In this document: one piece after another, positions 16,781 to 23,288 of the stretch | How positions within the stretch are numbered: the first letter of the stretch is position 1 | Layout: each line of letters opens with the position of its first letter | NCBI GenBank assembly: GCA_045652245.1 | Contig: JAZRTY010000046.1 | Span: forward strand, 4,910-68,909 | Source of the DNA: SIG622 sp045652245 | GTDB lineage: Bacteria > Bacillota > Clostridia > Oscillospirales > CAG-382 | Reading direction: 5' to 3' | Length of the DNA stretch: 64,000 nucleotides | Notes under the pieces: generated by a model | The model's database searches: none | What the model was told of the DNA's origin: nothing | Seen by the model: only the letters and a program-made list of their open reading frames with translations | Made by a program: the position numbers and the translations under genes

Positions 16781-17859
16781 CTGTCCATCTTCCAGGTTTT
16801 ATTTCCTCGGCGAAGTGGCGTTTTAAAACGTCCCTCCATACAGCCGCCTTTCTTTTCAAGCATAGAAACGCAGGCTCTTATACAGCCACCACATTTTGCC
16901 ATATTGTAGCCTACCCAGCTTGGGAAATATTTTTCAAGTGCCGTATACACCTTCATTACTTCCTTTTCGTTGGCAACATTCGTTACGCCCTCAAGAAGAT
17001 CCAGCATACCGTCCTCGTTTTTATCGAAGACCTCTTTCGGAACAAAGGGGTTATAGTATCTTCCACCGTGAGTATAGAACGCATAGCAACGCCACATATC
17101 AATATCGCCCCACTCGCATTTCTTTCCTGCAAGGTCAACAGTTATTGTTTTTCCTGAATTTATGGCAGGAATACAGCTTCCGGGACATTCTCTGACACAC
17201 GCACCACACTTTCTGCAAAGGGGCTCTCCCGAATACATTTCATCATATTCAAGCTCGGCGTCGGTAAAAATAAAGGCAACTCGCTGAAGTGGTCCGAATT
17301 CGGGTGTCAAAAGCATTTTGCTCCAGCCTATTTCTCCAAGTCCACAGGCAACAGCTGCAAGTCTGAACTGGAACTGCAAATCCGGAGGTACCTTTCCCTC
17401 CTCTACGGCTCTTGTAAACTGCACACTTCTGTGATGAGCAGTTTTACCCTTTGCGTGCTTGCTTATTTCAATCTGTTCCTCGGGAGAAAGTGTATTTCCG
17501 GGTGAGCCGTCCATATCTGATACAACACCACGCGCACCTGTGTTTCTGTAAACAAAAGCTTCGTGTCCCTCATCCTCAATTACCTTTCCTACGTGATAAA
17601 GCACGGCAGGAGCATAGATTTCGTTTATTCCACCATACGCCATTGACGGGTACTGATAAAACTGTGTTCCCTCCTCGATGCCTCTCTGCACACCTCTCGG
17701 TATACGGAATGCAAAGGCTATACAGCTTTTTGCTTTCGGGAACAGAAACTGTGGATTCATTTCGTCGGGTGCTCCGTCAAAACGGGACATAGGTCCTATT
17801 CCACAAAGGTCTGCACCTGCTTCAAATGCTGCATCTTTAATCATCTTACTTGTCAGCAT
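16777..17859 (-). CDS. QueG/reductive-dehalogenase-like corrinoid-domain and 4Fe-4S protein, copy A
   Basis: A 360-residue protein, the longest paralogue. The corrinoid-type half has EAGADLCGIGPMSRFDGAP, FPKAKSCIAFAFRIPRGVQRG, an insertion around residues 105-150, and CGLGEIGWSKMLLTPEFGP then IFTDAELEYD. The ferredoxin motif is CRKCGACVRECPGSC (~235), followed by an extra WRCYAFYTHGGRYYNPFVP segment, and CGGCIRACVSMLEKKGG near the end. Relative to QueG the HEAT tail is absent. ATG follows GGAGG and overlaps the upstream gene by 14 bases. The repeated ...G-V/I-x-x-G-x-EEGT-x-F/Y-Y-Q-Y motif (residues ~55-70) is shared with copy C, suggesting conserved substrate contacts. Confidence 0.82.
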   Translation of the reverse strand: MLTSKMIKDAAFEAGADLCGIGPMSRFDGAPDEMNPQFLFPKAKSCIAFAFRIPRGVQRGIEEGTQFYQYPSMAYGGINEIYAPAVLYHVGKVIEDEGHEAFVYRNTGARGVVSDMDGSPGNTLSPEEQIEISKHAKGKTAHHRSVQFTRAVEEGKVPPDLQFQFRLAAVACGLGEIGWSKMLLTPEFGPLQRVAFIFTDAELEYDEMYSGEPLCRKCGACVRECPGSCIPAINSGKTITVDLAGKKCEWGDIDMWRCYAFYTHGGRYYNPFVPKEVFDKNEDGMLDLLEGVTNVANEKEVMKVYTALEKYFPSWVGYNMAKCGGCIRACVSMLEKKGGCMEGRFKTPLRRGNKTWKMDR

Positions 17860-18850
17860 AATATTCCTCCGTTTTTATAAAAGTATTTTCAGATATTTTG
17901 TATGTGAGAATTTCATTTTCAATTTCTGATATTATATTTTTGTTTTCAATAATATATGGATAAAAAGCTCCCGAATGGTCAGGTTCAAGAAGACCGGGGA
18001 GATTTCCCGAAAAGCTCTGCCTGTCGATATATGCCCGAAGTACCCTTGCAGGCATGCTGTTCACTCTCGTTGCAAGCTTCATTGCCGGAACAAGCTTCTC
18101 ATAAAGATGTACATCTTCGGGTCTTATATAATTTGTATGTGGGAGGAATGCTTCTTTGTTTTTTTCTTTTGCATAGAACTCCCAGCATATTCCGGTGAAA
18201 TTATATCCATTATCCATTGCCGCAATTTCATTTTCGTGCGCTACAAGATTATCATGAAAGTTATGCACAGAACAGTTATTAAGGCATCCACTGTTTGCAA
18301 GAAGATACATCTGCTTTCCGTTATCATCGCACCACTTTTTAAGGTTTTTAAGAACCGTAAAATTACGGTTGTGCTCACGTTTTACATAGTAGCTGTCAAA
18401 GTACTCTGCTACATACTCCATGCCTTCACAGCTTCCGATTTCCATATTCACCGAGGCACGCACATCAATTTGAGGAAAGTTACTTTTTATAAACTTCGCA
18501 ATAAGCGGCGAGGTTGTAGTAACCGAGGACAGTCCAAACTTTTCAAGAACAAAATCCACAGCATCCCCGATTTGCGAAAAAAGCTCCTTTGACTGTGCTT
18601 TTGCGCCGTAACAGTTTCCGTTAAAAAGAAGATTGAAGCGAAGTCCGGCTGCTGCGAGTCTTTCAAGGTCTCCGGTTTGCTTTGCCTGTGCTTCAAAAGG
18701 GGAAAATCCATTTTTACGTGTCACATCGTTTCTTCCGCTTGCAAAGCCGCCAATGGAAAAGTACACTTCATAAATACTGTCTTTGCGTTTTATTATTTCG
18801 TTTATGTATGTGTCATCCGAAAACAACTGATAGCCTACGGAAAATTTCAT
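17846..18850 (-). CDS. Peptidase-U32-like TIM-barrel protein, first gene of the AraC-linked operon
   Basis: A 334-residue protein that resembles the U32/YhbU-type barrel family. It opens with KFSVGYQLFSDD and shows EVYFSIGGFASGRND, GLRFNLLFNGNCYG (~95), RASVNMEIGSCEGMEYVAEYFDSYYVKREHNRN (~150-180, the strand-then-R/E pattern used in U32 proteins) and LANSGCLNNCSVHNFHDN with two or three Cys (~210-225). U32 relatives hydroxylate or cleave RNA- or prephenate-derived substrates and often carry Fe-S clusters. The exact family could not be confirmed. It is the promoter-proximal gene, overlaps the next by 14 bases, and is divergent from the AraC gene. Confidence 0.6.
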   Translation of the reverse strand: MKFSVGYQLFSDDTYINEIIKRKDSIYEVYFSIGGFASGRNDVTRKNGFSPFEAQAKQTGDLERLAAAGLRFNLLFNGNCYGAKAQSKELFSQIGDAVDFVLEKFGLSSVTTTSPLIAKFIKSNFPQIDVRASVNMEIGSCEGMEYVAEYFDSYYVKREHNRNFTVLKNLKKWCDDNGKQMYLLANSGCLNNCSVHNFHDNLVAHENEIAAMDNGYNFTGICWEFYAKEKNKEAFLPHTNYIRPEDVHLYEKLVPAMKLATRVNSMPARVLRAYIDRQSFSGNLPGLLEPDHSGAFYPYIIENKNIISEIENEILTYKISENTFIKTEEYYADK

Positions 18851-18869
18851 ATTCTCACCCCTTATCTAT

Positions 18870-18921
18870 ATTATACAATACAACAAACAAAAAAAATATT
18901 ATTCAACAAACAAAAAAATGT
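18870..18921 (-). promoter_or_regulatory. Operon promoter with a direct repeat as candidate AraC operator
   Basis: Minus strand: TATAAT (18875-18870) with no good -35. At the -35 position and just upstream lie two copies of CAACAAACAAAAAAA (plus strand 18881-18895 and 18904-18918), 23 bases apart. A weak -35 overlapped by a direct repeat is the usual arrangement for activation by an AraC-type regulator, and the regulator gene is immediately divergent. Confidence 0.55.
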
Positions 18922-18938
18922 AAAAAAACAAATATGTA

Positions 18939-18967
18939 TTGACCTTTTAACAATCAAATGGTATAAT
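18939..18967 (+). promoter_or_regulatory. Promoter of the AraC regulator gene
   Basis: TTGACC (18939-18944), a 17-base spacer and TATAAT (18962-18967). The upstream in-frame ATG at 18966 lies inside the -10 box, so translation must start further downstream. Confidence 0.8.
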
Positions 18968-19010
18968 GATAAAAAACCTTGCTGAGGTTAAATTATCGGA
19001 GGTGATTCGC

Positions 19011-19862
19011 TTGACTATGGAACAACTCAATCCATTCATCAGATACGCCAAGCTCCATACTCATCACGACTTTTCTTCGCAAAACCGTATTTGCTATGAC
19101 TGTCGCCTTTTTTATATTTCCGATGGCGACGGCACGTTGTATGCAAACGGTGAAAATTTTAATTTTTCAAACAACACACTCATATATCTTCCACCACTTA
19201 CAAAATATAACTTTCACTTTGTCAGCGATACAAATATAAAACTTTATGTTATTGATTTCGACCTTTGTGACAAATTCAGCGACAAACCAAAATCAATAGG
19301 TACCGACACAGAAGCAACATTTTCTGTTTCAAAAAAGCTTGATTATGAACTGCCTGTTGAATTTTCAAAGGTATATGTACGTAAGGATATGATAATTTCG
19401 AGGAACTACATTTCAAGGTGTATAGACGTTTTCTCTTCAAAAGATGCCTACTATAGTGCAATTGCCTCAGCAAACCTGAAGTTATGTCTTATTGATGTGC
19501 TTTGTGATTATCAGAACAGCAGTCCCGGCGGTACACTTGTAAACAATGTCAGAGAATATATAAAAAACAATTTTGCCGACGCAAATCTCACAAACGAAAA
19601 AATTGCAACCCAGTTCAATTATCATCCGTATCACCTGAGCAGAATTATGAAAAGCGTTACCGGCAAAACCCTGCATAGCTATCTGCTTGACTACAGAGTT
19701 CAGATGGCTAAGAACTTTCTTATCACCACGAACTATCCGATAAGCATAGTTGCAGAAAAAACAGGCTTCATTTCATATTCCTACTTCACAAGTCGTTTCT
19801 CCCAGCAAACAGGAATATCTCCGAAGCAATACAGAAAAAAATACAAAAATATAGGCTTCTAA
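19011..19862 (+). CDS. AraC-family transcriptional regulator
   Basis: About 283 residues. The N-terminal half is a cupin-like sensor (HTHHDFSSQNRICYDCRLFYISDGDGTLYANG, then NNTLIYLPPLTKYNFHF). The C-terminal ~100 residues contain the double helix-turn-helix: TNEKIATQFNYHPYHLSRIMKSVTGKTLHSYL, then ISIVAEKTGFISYSYFTSRFSQQTGISPKQYRK. The start is TTG at 19011, 8 bases after GGAGG, or the ATG two codons later; earlier ATGs fall in the promoter. It probably senses a sugar-type ligand and activates the divergent six-gene operon through the direct repeat at 18881-18921. Confidence 0.92.
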   Translation: MTMEQLNPFIRYAKLHTHHDFSSQNRICYDCRLFYISDGDGTLYANGENFNFSNNTLIYLPPLTKYNFHFVSDTNIKLYVIDFDLCDKFSDKPKSIGTDTEATFSVSKKLDYELPVEFSKVYVRKDMIISRNYISRCIDVFSSKDAYYSAIASANLKLCLIDVLCDYQNSSPGGTLVNNVREYIKNNFADANLTNEKIATQFNYHPYHLSRIMKSVTGKTLHSYLLDYRVQMAKNFLITTNYPISIVAEKTGFISYSYFTSRFSQQTGISPKQYRKKYKNIGF

Positions 19863-19867
19863 AAAAC

Positions 19868-19907
19868 ACAGACGCATCGGAATCACTCCGATGCGTCTGT
19901 ATTTTTT
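19868..19907. terminator. Strong bidirectional terminator between araC-type gene and transketolase
   Basis: ACAGACGCATCGGA - ATCAC - TCCGATGCGTCTGT, a perfect 14-bp stem, with ATTTTTT after it and a run of A before it. Confidence 0.92.
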
Positions 19908-19916
19908 ATATTTATT

Positions 19917-20858
19917 TTATTTCTTAAGAGCTATAGCTTTTTTCGCAGTTTCTGCAATATTTTTAGCTGTAAGTCCATAGTATTCAAGAACTTCTTTAGC
20001 AGGCCCTGATGAACCGTAGGTATCCTGTACACCTACACGAAGCACTGTACAGGGAGCTTTCTCACATATAGCTTCTGTAACTGCGCTTCCGAGTCCTCCG
20101 TAAATTGAATGTTCTTCTGCGGTTACAATTGCTCCTGTTTCCTTTGAGGCTTTAATGAGAAGTTCGGTATCAATAGGCTTTATTGTACAGATATCAATAA
20201 CTCTTGCCTCTATTCCCTCTTCCTTGAGCATATCCTTAGCTTTTAGCGCCTCATTTACCATAAGTCCTGTTGCAACGATTGTCACATCATTTCCCTGTGC
20301 GATTTCGTGCCCCTTGCCTATTTCAAACTTGAATTCGTCGGGATTATAAATTACAGGTACTGCAAGTCTTCCGAAACGCAGATATACCGGACCTTCATAT
20401 TCAACGGCAGCCTTTACACAAGCTCTTGCTTCTGTATCGTCTGCAGGATTCATAATAACCATACCGGGAATTGTTCTCATAAGTCCTATATCTTCATTAC
20501 ACTGGTGTGTAGCTCCGTCCTCACCTACCGAAATACCTGCGTGAGTAGCACCAATCTTTACATTAAGATGAGGGTACCCGATTGAATTTCTTATCTGCTC
20601 AAAGGCTCTGCCTGCTGCAAACATAGCAAACGAGCTTGCAAATACAATTTTACCTGTTGCCGCAAGTCCTGCCGCAACCGACATCATATTGCCCTCGGCA
20701 ATACCACAGTTTATAAATCTTTCGGGAAATTTCTTTTTGAAGGTGTCTGTTTTTGTGGATTTTGAAAGGTCTGCATCAAGCACAACTATATCATACTTTT
20801 CTCCAAGCTCAGCAAGTGCCTTTCCGTAGCTCTCTCTTGTTGCGATCTGTTCTGCCAT
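19917..20858 (-). CDS. Transketolase, C-terminal (pyrimidine-binding plus C-terminal) subunit
   Basis: A 313-residue half-size transketolase subunit. It has the pyrimidine-binding region (IVVLDADLSKSTKTDTFKKKFPERFINCGIAEGNMMSVAAGLA, with the Glu that activates thiamine diphosphate), the GATHAGISVGEDGATHQCNEDI loop and the C-terminal AKDMLKEEGIEARVIDICTIKPID domain. It works as a complex with the N-terminal subunit encoded upstream (40-base gap). The ribosome site is AGGAG. Together they interconvert sugar phosphates in the pentose phosphate pathway. Split transketolases are common in Clostridia, often within sugar-catabolic loci. Confidence 0.95.
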   Translation of the reverse strand: MAEQIATRESYGKALAELGEKYDIVVLDADLSKSTKTDTFKKKFPERFINCGIAEGNMMSVAAGLAATGKIVFASSFAMFAAGRAFEQIRNSIGYPHLNVKIGATHAGISVGEDGATHQCNEDIGLMRTIPGMVIMNPADDTEARACVKAAVEYEGPVYLRFGRLAVPVIYNPDEFKFEIGKGHEIAQGNDVTIVATGLMVNEALKAKDMLKEEGIEARVIDICTIKPIDTELLIKASKETGAIVTAEEHSIYGGLGSAVTEAICEKAPCTVLRVGVQDTYGSSGPAKEVLEYYGLTAKNIAETAKKAIALKK

Positions 20859-20898
20859 TTTTATCTCCTATCTGTCGATGTTGACAAGTAAATTTTTA

Positions 20899-21726
20899 CT
20901 ATGCAAGTGTAGCTGTCAATTCTTCAAGCTCACGCATGCCCTGTTCGTACTGCTCGCTATTCGGTGCGCTACCATGCCATTCTGCCTTGTTTTCCATAAA
21001 GGAAACGCCCTTGCCCTTGACTGTCTTTGCAATTATTGCTGTGGGCTTATCGGATTTTTTAGACATCTGTACAGCAGACGCTATCTCATCAAAATTATGA
21101 CCGTCGATAACTATTACATTCCAGCCAAACGCCTTGAATTTCTCATCAAGAGGAGTAGGATTCATTACTTCCCTTACATCTCCGTCAATCTGTAGTCCGT
21201 TGAAGTCTATAAATGCGCAAAGATTATTAAGTCCATAGTGCGCCGCAAACATCGCAGCCTCCCAGACCTGACCTTCTTCGCTCTCGCCATCGCCCAAAAT
21301 AGTATATACTCTGTAGCTCTTTTCAGAAAGCTTTGCAGAAAGTGCCATACCACAAGCAGCAGAAATGCCCTGTCCGAGTGAGCCTGCACTCATATCAATA
21401 CCGGGAATATTCTTCATATCCGGATGTCCCTGCAGATAGCTTCCTGTGTGACGGAAGGTAACAAGGTCTTCAACCGGGAAATAACCTCTGTGTGCAAGTG
21501 CTGCATAGAGAGCCGGACAAGTGTGTCCTTTCGAGAGAACAAATCTGTCTCTGTTTTCCATTTTAGGATTTTTCGGGTCGATATTCATTTCCTCAAAATA
21601 CAGATATGCGAGAATTTCTGCTATTCCCAATGAACCTCCCGGATGACCTGATTTTGCAGAATATACTGCAGTAAGTGCGCCTTTTCTGATTTCATTGGCG
21701 AAAAACGCAAGCTTTGACTTGTCCAT
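20899..21726 (-). CDS. Transketolase, N-terminal (thiamine diphosphate-binding) subunit
   Basis: A 275-residue subunit with SAKSGHPGGSLGIAEILAYLYF (residues ~23-45), SKGHTCPALYAAL, GSLGQGISAACGMALSAKL and the diphosphate/Mg site GDGESEEGQVWEAAMFAAHYGLNNL. It is the partner of the gene downstream. ATG follows AGGAG by 8 bases. It starts 30 bases after rluD ends, so it may be cotranscribed with the upstream cell-envelope cluster or have a weak promoter of its own; none is obvious. Confidence 0.95.
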   Translation of the reverse strand: MDKSKLAFFANEIRKGALTAVYSAKSGHPGGSLGIAEILAYLYFEEMNIDPKNPKMENRDRFVLSKGHTCPALYAALAHRGYFPVEDLVTFRHTGSYLQGHPDMKNIPGIDMSAGSLGQGISAACGMALSAKLSEKSYRVYTILGDGESEEGQVWEAAMFAAHYGLNNLCAFIDFNGLQIDGDVREVMNPTPLDEKFKAFGWNVIVIDGHNFDEIASAVQMSKKSDKPTAIIAKTVKGKGVSFMENKAEWHGSAPNSEQYEQGMRELEELTATLA

Positions 21727-21756
21727 AATTGTCTCTCCTTATAATTTTTCGAATTT

Positions 21757-22725
21757 TTATTGCATTTTGCGTAATTTTGAAAGTACATCATTGAAATACT
21801 GTGGTAAATCCGAGCTGAACTCCATATATTCGCCACTTACCGGATGCACAAAGCCAAGTACCTTTGCGTGAAGTGTCTGACCGGATATTCCAAACTGATT
21901 TTGTCCGTTTTTCGGCGCATACAGCATATCCCCGACAATCGGGTATCCGATATGCGACATATGAACTCTTATCTGATGTGTTCTTCCTGTTTCAAGTTTC
22001 ATTTGGCAAAGGGCGTATTTCCCAAAATCCTCAAGCACGTGATAGTGGGTTATCGCCTCTTTTGAATTCTGTGCTATTACGCACATTTTCTTTCTGTCAT
22101 TAGGGTTTCTGCCAATAGGTGCGTTTATTGTACCTTTTTCGTTTTTCGGAACTCCCATTGTCAGAGCATTATACACTCTTGTAAAGGAATGTTCCTTTAT
22201 CTGCTGCGCAAGCTTTATATGGGCATTATCATTTTTGGCAACCACCAGAAGTCCACTTGTGTCCTTATCAATTCTGTGAAGAATCCCCGGACGCATAATC
22301 CCATTTATTCCGGAAAGCGAATCTTTACAATGGTACATAAGCGCATTTACAAGCGTACCTTCATAATTTCCGGGGGCAGGATGCACTACCATACCTTTAG
22401 CTTTGTTTACTACAAGCAGGTCGCTGTCCTCATAAACTATATCAAGTGGGATATTTTCGGCACTGACCTCGTATTCGCAAGGCTCCGGAACAGTATATCT
22501 AACTTCGTCCCCTGCTTTGAGCTTCGTGCTTTTTTGCAAAACCACTCTGCCGTTAACACTGACTCCACCACCTTCAATCAGCTTTTGAGAAAGCGACCTT
22601 GAAAGTCCTGATTTTTCAGAAAGCAGTGCATCAAGCCTTGACGCACTCTCACAACAGAACACTTCTCCGACATTTTCATTTTCTTCAGTTTCAGAAAATT
22701 CCAATTCCATGCTATCATTCAGCAT
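21757..22725 (-). CDS. rluD: RluD/YlyB-type pseudouridine synthase
   Basis: Converts specific uridines in ribosomal RNA into pseudouridine. An S4 domain (SASRLDALLSEKSGLSRSLSQKLIEGGGVSVNGR) precedes the catalytic domain with MRPGILHRIDKDTSGLLVVAKND (catalytic Asp in HRIDKDTSGLL), AHIKLAQQIKEHSF and LETGRTHQIRVHM. The 322 residues fit the family. The start is uncertain: ATG at 22725 overlaps lspA by 11 bases, while GTG codons 9-12 bases earlier are possible. The order lspA-rluD is conserved in Firmicutes. Confidence 0.93.
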   Translation of the reverse strand: MLNDSMELEFSETEENENVGEVFCCESASRLDALLSEKSGLSRSLSQKLIEGGGVSVNGRVVLQKSTKLKAGDEVRYTVPEPCEYEVSAENIPLDIVYEDSDLLVVNKAKGMVVHPAPGNYEGTLVNALMYHCKDSLSGINGIMRPGILHRIDKDTSGLLVVAKNDNAHIKLAQQIKEHSFTRVYNALTMGVPKNEKGTINAPIGRNPNDRKKMCVIAQNSKEAITHYHVLEDFGKYALCQMKLETGRTHQIRVHMSHIGYPIVGDMLYAPKNGQNQFGISGQTLHAKVLGFVHPVSGEYMEFSSDLPQYFNDVLSKLRKMQ

Positions 22726-23218
22726 TACTGTCACCACTTATTTTTTCTGTTTTAGTCTTCTTGCCGTCAAAAAAGATAATATACACAAACATAAGAGCAA
22801 CTCCGACGCATACTGCACTATCGGCAATATTGAAAACAGGAAAATCTATAAAGGTAACTTCAATAAAATCAACAACAGAGCCGGAAAATAGCGTTTCACC
22901 ATAAAAGCATCTGTCAATCATATTGCCGATACCACCACCAAGCACAAGCGACAGGGATATTCTGAAAAGCAGATGACTTTTTTGATTTTTCGCAAGTATT
23001 ACTGCAATAACTGCTATTGCAACTGTCGAAAAAACCATAAATATCCATCGCCTGTCAGCAAACATTCCCCAGGCAGCACCCTTATTTAAAACAAAGGTGA
23101 TACTAAACACATTCGGCAAAACTTCTATTGAATCTCCGAGCTGCATTACAGCTTTGACTATATTTTTTGAAATAAAATCAAGCATTATAACGACGATTGT
23201 AATAAGTAACGATGTCAT
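22715..23218 (-). CDS. lspA: Lipoprotein signal peptidase
   Basis: A 167-residue inner-membrane aspartyl protease that removes signal peptides from diacylated lipoproteins. Four transmembrane helices are visible. The catalytic signature is GGGIGNMIDRCFYGETLFSGSVVDFI (first Asp in NMIDR) and PVFNIADSAVCVG (second Asp in NIADS). The N-terminal region has DFISKNIVK. The ribosome site AGAGGA precedes the ATG. It sits between ileS and rluD, and would process the lipoproteins in this window (175-residue protein, VanY-like protein). Confidence 0.97.
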   Translation of the reverse strand: MTSLLITIVVIMLDFISKNIVKAVMQLGDSIEVLPNVFSITFVLNKGAAWGMFADRRWIFMVFSTVAIAVIAVILAKNQKSHLLFRISLSLVLGGGIGNMIDRCFYGETLFSGSVVDFIEVTFIDFPVFNIADSAVCVGVALMFVYIIFFDGKKTKTEKISGDSNAE

Positions 23219-23239
23219 TTTTTCCTCTTTTCAAGAAAG

Positions 23240-23281
23240 GTTTAAAATCCGTGCAGGCATATTTAGAATTCCTGCACGGAT
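23240..23281 (-). terminator. Stem-loop between ileS and lspA, partial terminator
   Basis: ATCCGTGCAGG pairs perfectly over 11 bases with CCTGCACGGAT across a 13-base loop, followed only by TTTTAAA on the minus strand. It probably attenuates rather than stops readthrough into lspA-rluD. Confidence 0.6.
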
Positions 23282-23288
23282 ACTCTTA

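Noticed and set aside
14585..17859. True queuosine-pathway QueG enzymes
   Set aside because: The tRNA-binding HEAT tail is missing, there are three tandem copies, and the operon has no queuosine genes.
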